64,000 nt of DNA from Nocardioides humi (GTDB lineage Bacteria > Actinomycetota > Actinomycetes > Propionibacteriales > Nocardioidaceae): NCBI RefSeq assembly GCF_006494775.1, contig NZ_CP041146.1, positions 1,736,001 to 1,800,000 on the forward strand, written 5' to 3'. A program made the position numbers and the translations under genes. Of the stretch, positions 19,292-29,012 are shown piece after piece. The notes below the pieces were generated by a model. It saw nothing but the letters and a program-made list of their open reading frames with translations. It did no database searches and had not been told where the DNA came from. Positions within the stretch are counted from its first letter, which is position 1; each line of letters opens with the position of its first letter.

Positions 19292-20624
19292 CGCCCGGCC
19301 CCGACCAGGGTGTCCCGCACCGTGCCCCGGGTCGCGGCCCGCGCCGATGCCAGGGTCACCGCGACCACGGCCGCGATCACCGCCGGCACCAGCCACAGGC
19401 CGCCGTCCGGGACCGCGCCCTCGTCGCGGGCGATCGCGAAGGGGACGACCGTGGTGAGCGCGGCCAGGGTCCCCAGGAGCACGCCGATCGCGGCGACGAC
19501 CGCGGCCTCCGCGACCACCGAGCCGCGGACCTGGCGGGGGTGGCGCCCAGCAGCCAGAGCCGGCGCAGCTCCTCGCGGCGGTGGGCGACCGTGGCGACGA
19601 ACGCGTTGACGACCATGATCGCCGCGAACAGCGCGATCATCCCGACCACCACGTTGTTGAGCAGGTTGATGGTGGCGCTGTCCTCCGTGCCGGCGGGCAG
19701 CGTGCGCCGGTCGATGTTCACCAGCAGCAGGGTGCCGACCGCGGCGGAGGTCAGCACGATGACCGGGGCGAGGACGCCGGCGAGCAGGTGCGCGCGCCGG
19801 GCCGTGTTGTACGACGCCAGGTGCGCCGCCGCGGACGTTCCCGCGAAGAGCCGGACCGGGCCTGCGCACCAGCGCAGCAGCACGGGCGCGAGCACCGCCA
19901 GGCCGACGCCGACCAGGATCGAGCTGGAGCCGCTGGTGGCCATCGCGGCGTAGGGGTCCTCGTCGTGGGCACTCACGGTGATCGTGACGACCGCCATGGC
20001 GACGCCGTAGCCGATGAGCAGCAGCGCGATCGCCACCCGCCACCAGCGCATCCGGCCCTGCTCGCCGCCGCTCTCGCGGACCAGCACCCCGGCCGGGCCG
20101 CGGGTGGCGCGCCGGGCGGCCACCGCGGCGGCGAGGGCGGAGACGAGCAGCACGAGGAGGGCGGCGCCGGCGACCGAGGCCGGCCCGGCGTCGTACTGCG
20201 TGCGCTCGGAGACCAGCCCGCCGGACCGGATCAGCGCGAAGAGCGCGCGGCCGGCGACGGAGGCGAGCAGGGCGCCGAGGACGGCGGCGGTGACGGCGAT
20301 CGCGCCGGTCTCCCGGGCGATCAGCCGCCGGGCCTGGCGCGGGGTCGCGCCGATGGTGCGCAGGAGGCCGATCTCGCCGGCCCGCTGGGTCGTGGTGATG
20401 CCGACGGTGGAGGCGACGGAGAAGAGCACGATGACCGCGCCCCAGCCGCCGACGACGGCGCCGAGGATGACCAGGGTGTCGCTGTCGGCGCCGGAGGCGG
20501 CGGAGGAGGACTCGGCGAGGGTCGCGAAGGAGCCGATCAGCAGGGTGCCGAGCAGGACCGCGAGGAAGGTGGCGACCGCGGCGCGGGGGCGGTGGCGCAG
20601 GCTGCGCAGGGCCAGGGCGTTCAT
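19288..20624 (-). CDS. FtsX/MacB-like ABC transporter permease, frameshifted
   Basis: About 445 aa after repair, with two FtsX modules of hydrophobic helices. The first includes the conserved EIGLLRTIGATPRQARRLI and the second REELRRLWLLGATPRQVRGSV. The second motif is broken by one missing base in the G run at 19536-19540; insertion gives ATPRQV, exactly parallel to the first module, which is strong internal evidence for an error. The start ATG overlaps the ATPase stop and the end overlaps the kinase start. It probably exports or detoxifies a lipid or peptide, as in BceAB/MacB-like systems. Confidence 0.85.
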
Positions 20625-21361
20625 GCCGACACCAGCTCGTCGAGGTGGGCCAGCTGGCCGGCGACGGCGTCGGCGGTCGGGTGGGCCATCCGGCCCGCGA
20701 CCCGGCCGTCGACGAGGAAGACCACCTCGTCGGCGTACGACGCGGCGACGGGGTCGTGGGTCACCATCACCACCGTCTGCCCGAGCTCGGCGACGCTGCT
20801 GCGCAGCACGCCGAGCACCTGGCGGGCGGTGGCGGAGTCGAGGGCGCCGGTGGGCTCGTCGGCGAGCAGCACGTCCGGGGCGCTGAGCAGCGCCCGGGCG
20901 ATCGCCACCCGCTGCTGCTGGCCGCCGGAGAGGCTGCCGGGCAGGTGGTGGGCGCGATCGGCGAGGCCGACGCGGTCGAGCAGCATGCGGACCCGGGCGC
21001 GGTCCGGCCGCCTCCCGGCGAGCCGGCTGGGGAGGGCGACGTTCTGTGCGGCGGAGAGGTACGGCAGCAGGTGGAAGCCCTGGAAGACGAACCCGATCCG
21101 CTCGCGGCGCAGCCGGGTCCGGCGCTCCTCGTCCCAGTCGGTGACGTCCTCACCGCCGACGAGGACCCGGCCGCCGGTCGGGCGGTCCAGGCCGGCGGCG
21201 CAGGACAGGAAGGTGGACTTGCCGGAGCCGGACGGCCCCATCACGGCGGTGAAGGTACCCCGCCGGAAGGCGAGGTCGATGCCGGCGAGGGCGACGACGG
21301 TGTTGTCGCCGCTGCCGTAGGTGCGGGTGAGGTCCCGGACCTCGAGCGCGGTGGCGGACAT
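20621..21361 (-). CDS. LolD/MacB-type ABC transporter ATPase
   Basis: 246-aa ATP-binding subunit with Walker A GPSGSGKST, Q-loop FVFQGFHLLPYL, signature LSGGQQQR, Walker B VLLADEPTGALD and the switch His in VMVTHDP. The ATG follows CAGGAG with 5-nt spacing. First gene of the operon that continues into the FtsX-like permease, kinase and response regulator, so the exporter is likely controlled by its own signalling pair. Confidence 0.93.
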   Translation of the reverse strand: MSATALEVRDLTRTYGSGDNTVVALAGIDLAFRRGTFTAVMGPSGSGKSTFLSCAAGLDRPTGGRVLVGGEDVTDWDEERRTRLRRERIGFVFQGFHLLPYLSAAQNVALPSRLAGRRPDRARVRMLLDRVGLADRAHHLPGSLSGGQQQRVAIARALLSAPDVLLADEPTGALDSATARQVLGVLRSSVAELGQTVVMVTHDPVAASYADEVVFLVDGRVAGRMAHPTADAVAGQLAHLDELVSA

Positions 21362-21465
21362 GGCTGCTCCTGGGCTGTTCGCCGGGCTGTCTTCCCGGCG
21401 GCGGATCGGTCGTCTCCGACGCTAGGGACGGCCGGCGCCGTCCTCGATGGGCCTGGGCCGCCGGT

Positions 21466-21491
21466 GCGGGGTGGGGTTTTCCCCACCCCGC
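21466..21491. promoter_or_regulatory. Perfect 11-bp GC hairpin in divergent intergenic region
   Basis: GCGGGGTGGGG, a TTTT loop, then CCCCACCCCGC. It lies between the ABC ATPase gene (reading left) and the DUF5999 gene (reading right), with no following T tract. It is therefore more likely an operator or leader structure than a terminator. Nothing else is evident in the 231-bp gap apart from the ribosome-binding site of DUF5999. Confidence 0.5.
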
Positions 21492-21592
21492 CTTTCGGGA
21501 CACGGCTTCCTTTTTCGCCGAAAGCGCGTGCATCCGCGGCCGATGGGGCGTATCACGAGAGATGACAGAACGAGCCGAAAGGGAGCACGACG

Positions 21593-21772
21593 ATGTGTGA
21601 CCACTCACCCGAGTGCCCGTCCGCCGGGGACGCGAACTGCTGCACCGCCCACGTGACCGCCGACCACAGCGAGCAGGGCTGGTGCCGGCTCTGCAACGGC
21701 GTCATCCTGTTCGACGACGGCGCGTACCTCACGCCCGAGGGGCGGGCGATGGCGCTGCCGCACCCGGCCTGA
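21593..21772 (+). CDS. DUF5999-type small protein
   Basis: 59-aa protein, MCDHSPECPSAG to the end at PHPA, preceded by AAAGGGAG at good distance. It matches from memory the actinobacterial DUF5999 family: N-terminal MC.H.P.CPSA, a central H..QGW and CNGV.LF.D. Five Cys and several His suggest metal binding, but function is unknown. It sits alone between the ABC exporter operon and the NmrA-like gene. Confidence 0.85.
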   Translation: MCDHSPECPSAGDANCCTAHVTADHSEQGWCRLCNGVILFDDGAYLTPEGRAMALPHPA

Positions 21773-21788
21773 GCCTGGAGCGTCCCCG

Positions 21789-21794
21789 TACGCT
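21789..21794 (+). promoter_or_regulatory. -10 element, probable leaderless start
   Basis: TACGCT, then 5 nt, then the ATG of the NmrA-like gene at 21800; no Shine-Dalgarno sequence is seen. Confidence 0.5.
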
Positions 21795-21799
21795 CGGGG

Positions 21800-22711
21800 A
21801 TGGCGGACACGTCCACGGTGCTGGTCACCGGCGCGACCGGGTTCATCGGCAGCCGGCTCGCCCGCGCCCTCGTCGACGACGGCGCGACGGTGCGGGCGCT
21901 CACCCGTCGCCCGGACGCGTACGACGGGCCGGGCACGCCGTACGGCGGCGACGTCGCCGACGAGGGATCGCTGGCCGACGCGCTGGCGGGCGCCGACGTC
22001 GCCGTGTACCTCGTGCACGCGCTGGACCGGGAGGACTTCGCCGAGCGCGACGCCGCCGCGGCCCGCTCCTTCGGGCGCGCGGCCGCCCGGGCGGGGGTCC
22101 GCCAGATCGTCTACCTGGGCGGCCTCGGCGACGAGGGCGACGACCTCTCGCCCCACCTGCGGTCGCGCCGCGAGGTCGAGGGCCTGCTCGGCGCGGCCGG
22201 CGTGCCGGTGACGGTGCTGCGGGCCGCGATCGTCGTCGGCCACGGCGGCATCTCGTGGGAGCTCACCCGCCAGCTGGTGAAGAACCTGCCCGCGATGGTC
22301 GTGCCGCGGTGGACGGCCACGCGGACGCAGCCGATCGCCGTCGACGACGTGATCCGCTACCTGGTGGGCGTGATCGGCGACGAGCGCGCCCTCGGCGAGG
22401 TGTTCGAGATCGGCGGCCCGGAGGCGATGACGTACGTCGACATGCTGACCGTCGCCGCGGAGGTGGCCTCGGGCCGGCCGGTCCCGATCGTGCGGGTACC
22501 CGTGCTGACGCCCCGCCTGTCGTCGTACTGGCTGGCGCTGGTGACCGACGTGGACGTCACGACGGGACGCAACCTGATCGACTCGATGAGCACCGAGGTC
22601 GTGGTGACCGACCACCGGATCCGCGCGCTGGTGCCCGGTGATCCCCTCCCCTACCGCGAGGCGGTACGACGCGCGCTCGCCGAGCGGCTCGCCGGGGGCG
22701 ACGCGATCTGA
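21800..22711 (+). CDS. NmrA/atypical SDR NAD(P)-binding protein
   Basis: 303-aa Rossmann-fold protein with the glycine motif TVLVTGATGFIGSRLA, a basic residue patch (LTRRPDAY) suggesting NADP, and the YLGGLGDEGDDLSPHL segment common to the NAD(P)H-binding/NmrA-like family next to DUF2867-type proteins. The usual SDR Tyr-xxx-Lys is not present. It may be a redox sensor or an oxidoreductase; the substrate is unknown. Transcription is probably leaderless. The last base is 23 bp from the end of the convergent CPBP gene. Confidence 0.82.
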   Translation: MADTSTVLVTGATGFIGSRLARALVDDGATVRALTRRPDAYDGPGTPYGGDVADEGSLADALAGADVAVYLVHALDREDFAERDAAAARSFGRAAARAGVRQIVYLGGLGDEGDDLSPHLRSRREVEGLLGAAGVPVTVLRAAIVVGHGGISWELTRQLVKNLPAMVVPRWTATRTQPIAVDDVIRYLVGVIGDERALGEVFEIGGPEAMTYVDMLTVAAEVASGRPVPIVRVPVLTPRLSSYWLALVTDVDVTTGRNLIDSMSTEVVVTDHRIRALVPGDPLPYREAVRRALAERLAGGDAI

Positions 22712-22733
22712 GCGACCCGAGCGATCCCGGGCG

Positions 22734-23426
22734 TCAGGCGAAGAGGAGGGGCAGCGCGAAGAGCATCGCCAGCGACCAGGTGCAGTGGGTCAGGGCCGGC
22801 CCGAGCACGCCGCCCGAGGCACGGCGCTGCAGACCGACGAGGACGCCGAGCAGCACGGCGGCGAAGGCGAGCATCACGTTGCCGGTGGCGAGCGTCGCGA
22901 GGACGTACCCCACCGTCGTCCAGGCCACCGGGTGGCGCGGCACCGCCGCGTAGGCGGCACCGCGGAAGAAGAGCTCCTCGGCCACGCCGTTGACCACCGT
23001 CACGACGACGAGCAGGCCGAGCGAGCCCCGGTCCGCGATGTCCACGACCGAGCGGACCTGCTGGTCGAGCCACGGGACCTCCCGGACCACCAGGGCGCCG
23101 GCCACGAACAGCGCCGCCAGGGCGAGCCCGAGGACCACCGGCGTCACCACCGGGCGCACCGGCGAGCCGCCCCGACCGCCCGCGATCCGGCCGAGGTGGA
23201 GCGGTCCCGACGCGAACGCCCCGACCGTCCACACCGCCGCGAGCGCGAAGGTCGCCGGGTAGAACCAGGCGCTGCCCGGCTCGATCCGCAGCGAGACGCC
23301 GAGAAGCAGCGCCCCGGCGACCACCCCCGCCGCCGTCACCCGCCGCCGGCGGCGCAGCGCCGCCGGGCTCTCCCGGTCCTCGCGCGGCACGACGTCCCAC
23401 AGCGCCCGACGCAGCCAGCGGTGCAC
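22734..23426 (-). CDS. CPBP-family intramembrane metalloprotease
   Basis: 230-aa polytopic membrane protein of the CAAX prenyl protease/bacteriocin-processing (Abi) family. It shows the diagnostic motif 1 VVNGVAEELFFRGA (EExxxR) and motif 3 ALTHCTWSLAM with the metal-binding His. The GTG at 23426 is preferred because GAGGAGG lies about 6 nt upstream; the ATG at 23471 has no such site. Single gene, no clear operon partner. Function unknown beyond likely membrane proteolysis. Confidence 0.85.
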   Translation of the reverse strand: MHRWLRRALWDVVPREDRESPAALRRRRRVTAAGVVAGALLLGVSLRIEPGSAWFYPATFALAAVWTVGAFASGPLHLGRIAGGRGGSPVRPVVTPVVLGLALAALFVAGALVVREVPWLDQQVRSVVDIADRGSLGLLVVVTVVNGVAEELFFRGAAYAAVPRHPVAWTTVGYVLATLATGNVMLAFAAVLLGVLVGLQRRASGGVLGPALTHCTWSLAMLFALPLLFA

Positions 23427-23568
23427 GGCCCACCTCCTCGCCCCGAAACTACGGCCCCGGCGGTCGTGCACAGCACCGGCGTACGGTCGAGTCTGTCCCC
23501 ACCTGGACCCCCGCCCCGCCGCCGTCGCGCCGGACAGGGGCGACCGACGGGCGACCGAGCGGCGACGG

Positions 23569-25172
23569 CTACGTGCGTCGCCGGCCGATGTGCTCCTTGC
23601 GGATCCTGATCCCCAGGTCCTCGCGATCGATCGTGTCCGGCGTGATCCCCGCCGCCCGCAGGGTGTGCTTCTGGACCTTGCTCGTCGGGGTCTTGGGCAG
23701 CTCGTCGAGAACGCGGAAGTAGCGCGGGACCATGAAGTGCGCCAGACGCGGGCGGATGAACTCGATCAGCTCCTGGACGTCGATGGTCCGCCCCGGGGCG
23801 GGCGCCACGATCGCCAGCACCTCGTCCTCGCCGTCCGGGCTCGGGGTGGCCACGATGGCCACCTCCGACACGCTGGGGTGCGCGATGATCTCGCTCTCCA
23901 CCTCGAACGACGAGATGTTCTCGCCACGGCGGCGGATGGTGTCGCCCATCCGGTCCACGAAGAAGTACTCGCCGTCCACCTGCCGGAAGGCGTCGCCCGT
24001 GTGGAACCAGCCGTTGCGCCAGGCCGCGGCCGTCGCCTCCGGCCGCCCCAGGTACTCGGTGGCGATGGTCCACGGCTCGGCGCCGCGCACGACCAGCTCG
24101 CCGACCTCCCCGTCCGGGACCTCGAGGTCGTGCTCGTCGACGAGCCGGACCTCCATCCCCGCACGCACCCGTCCGGAGGTGCCGTCCCGGGCCGGGTTCG
24201 GCCCCGAGATGATCGGGATCGAGATCTCGGTCATGTTGTACATCGCCACGACCTCGACCCCGAACCGCCCGGCGAACGTCGCCGCGTCCGACAACGGGAT
24301 CATGAAAACCCGCCGCAGCGAGTGGTCCCTGTCGGCGGCGGACGGCTCCTGCTTGCTGAGATAGGTCGCCATCACCCCCAGCAGGGTCACGTGCGTCGGC
24401 CGGGTCGCCCGGACGAGGTCCCAGAAGTCCCCGGTCCGGAAGCCGGAGGTCAGCACGATGCTGCCGCCCAGCACCACCGCCGCGTTGACCCCGATCGTCC
24501 CGCCGGCATGGAACAGCGGCAGGGTCACCAGGTACCTGTCCTCGGCGCCGAAGTCGCCGGCGAAGGCCGCCTGCGCGCACGCCGACAGCTGTGCGTAGGA
24601 GCACACGACGCCCTTCGAGGCCCCGTGGTGCCGGAGGTCAGTACGACGGCGTAGGGGTCCCACGGCATGACGTCCGGCCACGCGGCCGGCTCCGGCGGAG
24701 GGTCGCGGTCCAGCACGGAGGCGTCGTGCACCCGCAGCCCGCCGACCGTCCCCGTCCCGCCGACGACGATCACGTCGGTCAGTCCCGCGTGGTCGACCGT
24801 CTCCAGCCGGTCGAGGAGATCCGCGTGCACGACGGCCACCGACGCGTCCGAGAGTGCGACGGAGTGCTCCAGGAGACCACCGCGATAGGCGGTGTTGAGC
24901 GGCACGAGCGCGGCTCCCAGGAGGTTGACGCCGAGCCACACCCGCAGCGCGTCGGAGCCCGTGGGCAGCCACGAGACGACCCGGTCCCCCCGGCCGACCC
25001 CGACGCGACGCAGGGCATGGGCCACCCTCTCGGCCTCGTGCAGGGTCTCCCGGTAGGTCCATCGCCGGCCGTCCTCGAACACGACGAGGGTGCGGTCCGG
25101 GTGCTCGGCCGCGCGACTCCGAAGGGCCTGCGGCAGCACAGCCGCGTCGCTGGTCAGCCAACTCGCGTTCAT
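23569..25172 (-). CDS. AMP-forming acyl-CoA ligase, frameshifted
   Basis: About 534 aa after repair. ANL-superfamily motifs: A3 VLTSGTTGASKG (rebuilt across the break), A5 VVAMYNMTE, A7 FHTGD, A8 DRMGDTIRRRGENISS and the catalytic Lys in PTSKVQKHTL. The break is at the CCCC run 24621-24624, exactly within the phosphate-binding loop; one added base restores it. The start ATG has ACAGGAGA upstream. It is the last gene of the catabolic cluster, 57 bp after the permease. Expected to activate a carboxylic acid brought in by the importer for CoA-linked breakdown. Confidence 0.85.
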
Positions 25173-25229
25173 GGGTCTCCTGTCGTCGTTGTCGATGATG
25201 CAGGTGGGATGGGCGCTGCGCACGCCGGG

Positions 25230-26075
25230 TCACCGCCGGCGCGGGTCCAGGAGCCGCTGCGCCTCCTCGCCCACGATGTTGAGCGCGAAGACGGTGAGGG
25301 CGATCGCCGCGCCGGGCACGAAGATGCTCATCGGCGCCCGCTCGAGGAAGGTGTAGGAGCGCGCCAGGATGGTGCCCCAGGAGGCCGTGGGCGGCTGGAC
25401 GCCGAGCTGCAGGAAGCTCAGGCTGGCCTCGGCGATCAGCGCGAAGCCCATCAGCACGGCCAGCTGGGCGATGATCGGCTGGACGACATTGGGCACGACG
25501 TGGGGAAGGATCATCCGCCGCACGCCGCGGGCCCCGAACGACGATGCCGCCTCGATGTAGGTCTGCCCCGCCACGGCCATGGTCTGCGCCCGCGTCAGAC
25601 GCACCACGACCGGGGTCAGCACGATGCCGACGGCGGCCATGGCGGTGGTGATGTCGGGCCCCAGCATCGCGGTGATGCCGATGGCGAGAACGAGGGCGGG
25701 GAAGGCCATGACGGTGTCCAGCAGGCGCATGAGGACCGCGTCCGGCCACCCCCCGACGTACCCCGCCAGGATGCCCAACGGGAATCCCACGACCACCGCG
25801 ATCCCGACGGCCAGCAGCGCCGCGAGGATCGAGACCCGCGTGCCGTGCAGCAGCCGGCTGAGGACGTCCCGTCCCAGGTCGTCGGTGCCCAGCGGGTGCT
25901 CCCCGCTGGGCCCGAGGAGGACGGAGGTGAGGTCCTGCTGGTTCGGCGCGTGCGGCGCGAGGACGTCGGCCAGGAGCACCACGGCGACGACGACGGCGAG
26001 GATCCCGTAGCTGAGCCAGATCACGGCCGACGGGCGTGGGGCGGTGCGGACGGGCCGGCTGAGCGTCGTCGCCAT
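25230..26075 (-). CDS. DppC/OppC-like ABC permease
   Basis: 281-aa inner-membrane permease. It has an N-terminal helix (residues 16-36), the LLGPSGEHPLGTDDLGRDVLSR entry typical of DppC, and the EAA loop ATSFGA-like EAASSFGARGVRRMILPHV that contacts the ATPase. The ATG at 26075 overlaps the DppB-like stop by one base (TGATG). With the DppB-like protein it forms the membrane channel of a peptide/nickel/opine-class importer; substrate unknown. Confidence 0.92.
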   Translation of the reverse strand: MATTLSRPVRTAPRPSAVIWLSYGILAVVVAVVLLADVLAPHAPNQQDLTSVLLGPSGEHPLGTDDLGRDVLSRLLHGTRVSILAALLAVGIAVVVGFPLGILAGYVGGWPDAVLMRLLDTVMAFPALVLAIGITAMLGPDITTAMAAVGIVLTPVVVRLTRAQTMAVAGQTYIEAASSFGARGVRRMILPHVVPNVVQPIIAQLAVLMGFALIAEASLSFLQLGVQPPTASWGTILARSYTFLERAPMSIFVPGAAIALTVFALNIVGEEAQRLLDPRRR

Positions 26076-27019
26076 CACGAGATCCTCGGGTCCAGGAGGC
26101 GGTAGGAGATGTCGACGACCAGGTTCGTGACCAGCACGATGACCGCCGCCAGCAGCACCACGGCCTGGATGACGACGTAGTCGCGCTGGTTCGTCGCCTC
26201 CACGACGAGCGAGCCGATGCCGGACAGGCCGAAGACCGACTCGACCACCACCGCGCCGCCGACGAGGTGCGACACCTGGATCCCCAGGATCGTCGCCAGC
26301 GGCAGGCTCGAGTTCTTCAGGGCGTGCTGCCACACGATGGAGCGGCGGGACAGGCCCTTCGCACGCAGGGTCCGGACGTAGTCGGAGCCCAGATTCTCGA
26401 TCATCGCCGACCGCACCTGCCGGCATATCTCGGCGGAGCCGACCATGCCCAGCGCGATCGACGGGAGGACGAGCGCGCGGACGGCGTTCGCCGGGTCGTC
26501 GCGGAAGTCCACGCCACCCGGCCCGGGGAGCCAGCCGAGCTGCACGGCGAACACGGCGATCAGCATCATGCCCAGCCAGAAGTTCGGGATGGCGATCCCC
26601 GCCGTCGCCGCGGTCGTGAGCAGACGGTCCGCCCAGCTCCCGGGACGCTGCGCCGCGGCGATCCCGCTGGGGACGCCGATCACGACCGCCACGAGCAGCG
26701 CGAAGAGCGTCAGCAGCAGGGTCACCGGAAGGCGGTCGAGCACGATCTCGGCGACGGGCTGCCCCGTGCGATAGGACGTCCCGAGGTCGCCGGTGACCAC
26801 GCCACCGACCCACTCCAGGTAGCGGGCGAGCACCGGCTGGTCGAGACCCAGGTCGCCGCGGATGGCGGCCAGCCTCTCCTCGCTGGCGTACTCGCCGGCG
26901 AGCGCGACCGCCTGGTCGCCCGGGATCAGCTGCTGCAGCAGGAAGGCGACCAGGGTCGCGAGCAGCAGGGTGGGCGCCGTCCACATCAGCCGGGACGCCA
27001 CGGCGGAGGCGATCCTCAC
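26075..27019 (-). CDS. DppB/OppB-like ABC permease
   Basis: 314-aa permease starting at GTG 27019 (GTGA overlap with the ATPase gene). Six helices are visible. The conserved N-terminal segment includes LIPGD and LGLDQPVLARYLEWV followed by GDLGTSY. The EAA loop is YVRTLRAKGLSRRSIVWQHALKN, and the C-terminus ends LVVDISYRLLDPRI as usual for OppB/DppB. Partner of the following DppC-like permease. Confidence 0.93.
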   Translation of the reverse strand: MRIASAVASRLMWTAPTLLLATLVAFLLQQLIPGDQAVALAGEYASEERLAAIRGDLGLDQPVLARYLEWVGGVVTGDLGTSYRTGQPVAEIVLDRLPVTLLLTLFALLVAVVIGVPSGIAAAQRPGSWADRLLTTAATAGIAIPNFWLGMMLIAVFAVQLGWLPGPGGVDFRDDPANAVRALVLPSIALGMVGSAEICRQVRSAMIENLGSDYVRTLRAKGLSRRSIVWQHALKNSSLPLATILGIQVSHLVGGAVVVESVFGLSGIGSLVVEATNQRDYVVIQAVVLLAAVIVLVTNLVVDISYRLLDPRIS

Positions 27020-28014
27020 CGGGCACCTCGCATCGCTCGCGGGTCGGCCGGGACCGGGCCGTAGAGGTCCGCGACGCGCAGGCACGCCGAGGCGCCGCCG
27101 CTCTCGACGGGGACGAGGACCGGCAGGTCGCGCGCGCAGGCGGCGCTCGCGTGCAGGCACCGGGGATGGAAGCGGCACCCGCTGGGCGGCGCCAGCGGGC
27201 TGGGGACGTCGCCGCGCAGCACGATCCGATCGCCCCCGCCGGGCTGGTGCACGTCGGGCCGCGCCGAGAGCAGGGCCTCCGTGTACGGATGGCGCGGCGC
27301 CTCCAGCAGGTCGTCGGCCGCGGCGGTCTCGACCAGCTTGCCGAGGTACATCACCGCGACACGGTCGGCGATGTGGCCGACCACCCCGAGGTCGTGGCTG
27401 ATGAACACGACCGTCAGGTCGTGCTCGTCCTTCAGGTCGCCGAGGAGGTTCAGGATCTCCGCCTGCAGCGCCACGTCCAGCGCGGCGACGGACTCGTCGC
27501 AGACGATCAGCCGCGGCCGGGTCACGAGGGCCCGGGCGATGTTGACCCGCTGCTTCTGACCGCCGCTGAGCTGGTGGGGATAGCGATCGTGCAGGTGGGC
27601 GGGGAGCCCGACGTCCGCCAGCGCCCGCCGGGTCAGCTCGTCGCGATCGCGCCGTTCGCCACGGCGCAGGACGTCGAGCGGCTCACGGACGCTCTGGTGC
27701 ACCCGCCGGCGCGGGTCGAGCGCGCTGTGCGGATCCTGGAACACCATCTGGACCTCGCCGGTGAAGTCGTGGCGGCGCTGCCGCGGCATCCGCGCCACGT
27801 CCTCGCCCAGCCACGAGACCGACCCAGCGCTCGTCGGGACCAGACCCAGCATCGCGCGCGCCAGCGTCGACTTCCCCGAGCCGCTCTCCCCGATCAGGCC
27901 GAGCGTCTGCCCCTGGACGATGTCCAGGCTCACCCCGTCGACGGCCGACACGCTCCGCCGCCGCCCGAGGGGGAAGCGCACCGCGACGTCGTCGAGCCGC
28001 ATCAGGACGGTCAT
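27016..28014 (-). CDS. DppF/OppF-like ABC ATPase
   Basis: 332-aa ATPase with Walker A GESGSGKST, signature LSGGQKQR, Walker B LIVCDESVAALD and switch His in ISHDLGVV. The C-terminal oligopeptide-transporter extension carries a Cys-rich motif (GCRFHPRCLHASAAC) that in this subfamily can hold an iron-sulfur cluster. ATGA overlap with the DppD-like gene upstream and GTGA overlap with DppB-like downstream. Confidence 0.93.
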   Translation of the reverse strand: MTVLMRLDDVAVRFPLGRRRSVSAVDGVSLDIVQGQTLGLIGESGSGKSTLARAMLGLVPTSAGSVSWLGEDVARMPRQRRHDFTGEVQMVFQDPHSALDPRRRVHQSVREPLDVLRRGERRDRDELTRRALADVGLPAHLHDRYPHQLSGGQKQRVNIARALVTRPRLIVCDESVAALDVALQAEILNLLGDLKDEHDLTVVFISHDLGVVGHIADRVAVMYLGKLVETAAADDLLEAPRHPYTEALLSARPDVHQPGGGDRIVLRGDVPSPLAPPSGCRFHPRCLHASAACARDLPVLVPVESGGASACLRVADLYGPVPADPRAMRGAR

Positions 28015-28997
28015 GTCCCGCTCCCCGCGAGATGCAGCTCCTCGGCACGTACGCACCGGACCTGCCGACCGTCGGCCATCGGGCGCAGGTGGGGCGTCGC
28101 GCCGCACGCGGACCGCGCGTGCGCGCAGCGGTCGGCGAAGACGCAGCCCTCGACGACCCGCCCGGGCGGCGGCACCACACCGGGAATGGTCGGCAGGCGG
28201 CCGCCGCGGTGCTGCGGAGCGGGCAGCGCGGCGAGCAGACCGGACGTGTAGGGGTGGAGCGGACGGGCGAGCACCTCCGCGACCGCGCCGGACTCGATGA
28301 CACGGCCGGCGTACATCGTGATCATCCGGTGACACATCTGTGCCACCACACCGAGGTCGTGGGTCACGAACACCACGCCCATCCCCTCGTCGCGGGCCAG
28401 GCCCGAGATCAGCTCCAGCAGCTGGGCCTGGATCGTGGCGTCGACAGCAGTGGTCGGCTCGTCGGCGATCAGCAGGCGCGGCGAGCACGCGAGCGCCAGC
28501 GCGATCACCACGCGCTGCCGCATCCCGCCCGAGAGCTCGTGCGGGTAGGCCCGCAGCCGGGCCCGCGGATCGGGGATGCCGACCTGGTCGAGCAGCTCGA
28601 CGGCCCGCGCGGTCGCCTGCCGCCGGCTCGTCCCCTGACGCCGCCGGAGCGTCTCGACGAGCTGGTGGCCGATCCGGAACACGGGGTCCAGGGCCGTCAT
28701 CGGCTCTTGGAAGACCATCGCCATCGGTACGTCGGCGTGCGGACGCCGACGACCCGCCTCGTCCCACAGGGGCTCCCCGCGCAGCCGTGCCTCCCCCTGG
28801 ACCCGCGAGGTGCGCGGGTCCAGGAGGCCCATGAGCGCCAGCGAGGTGACGGTCTTCCCGCTCCCACTCTCGCCGACCAGACCGACGACCTCCCCCGGCG
28901 CGACGTCGAAGGAGACGCCGTGCAGCGCCTGCACCTCCGTCCCGTGCGCGCTGAAGAAGACGTCGAGGCGGTCGACGCCGAGCAGTGCCTCACTCAT
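28011..28997 (-). CDS. DppD/OppD-like ABC ATPase
   Basis: 328-aa ATPase with Walker A GESGSGKT, signature LSGGMRQR, Walker B LLIADEPTTAVD, and the C-terminal oligopeptide-transporter Cys motif (GCVFADRCAHARSAC). It begins 15 bp after the binding-protein gene. With the DppF-like ATPase it powers the importer. Walker A continues GKTVTS, normal for this subfamily. Confidence 0.93.
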   Translation of the reverse strand: MSEALLGVDRLDVFFSAHGTEVQALHGVSFDVAPGEVVGLVGESGSGKTVTSLALMGLLDPRTSRVQGEARLRGEPLWDEAGRRRPHADVPMAMVFQEPMTALDPVFRIGHQLVETLRRRQGTSRRQATARAVELLDQVGIPDPRARLRAYPHELSGGMRQRVVIALALACSPRLLIADEPTTAVDATIQAQLLELISGLARDEGMGVVFVTHDLGVVAQMCHRMITMYAGRVIESGAVAEVLARPLHPYTSGLLAALPAPQHRGGRLPTIPGVVPPPGRVVEGCVFADRCAHARSACGATPHLRPMADGRQVRCVRAEELHLAGSGT

Positions 28998-29012
28998 GGC
29001 AGCACCTGCTCC

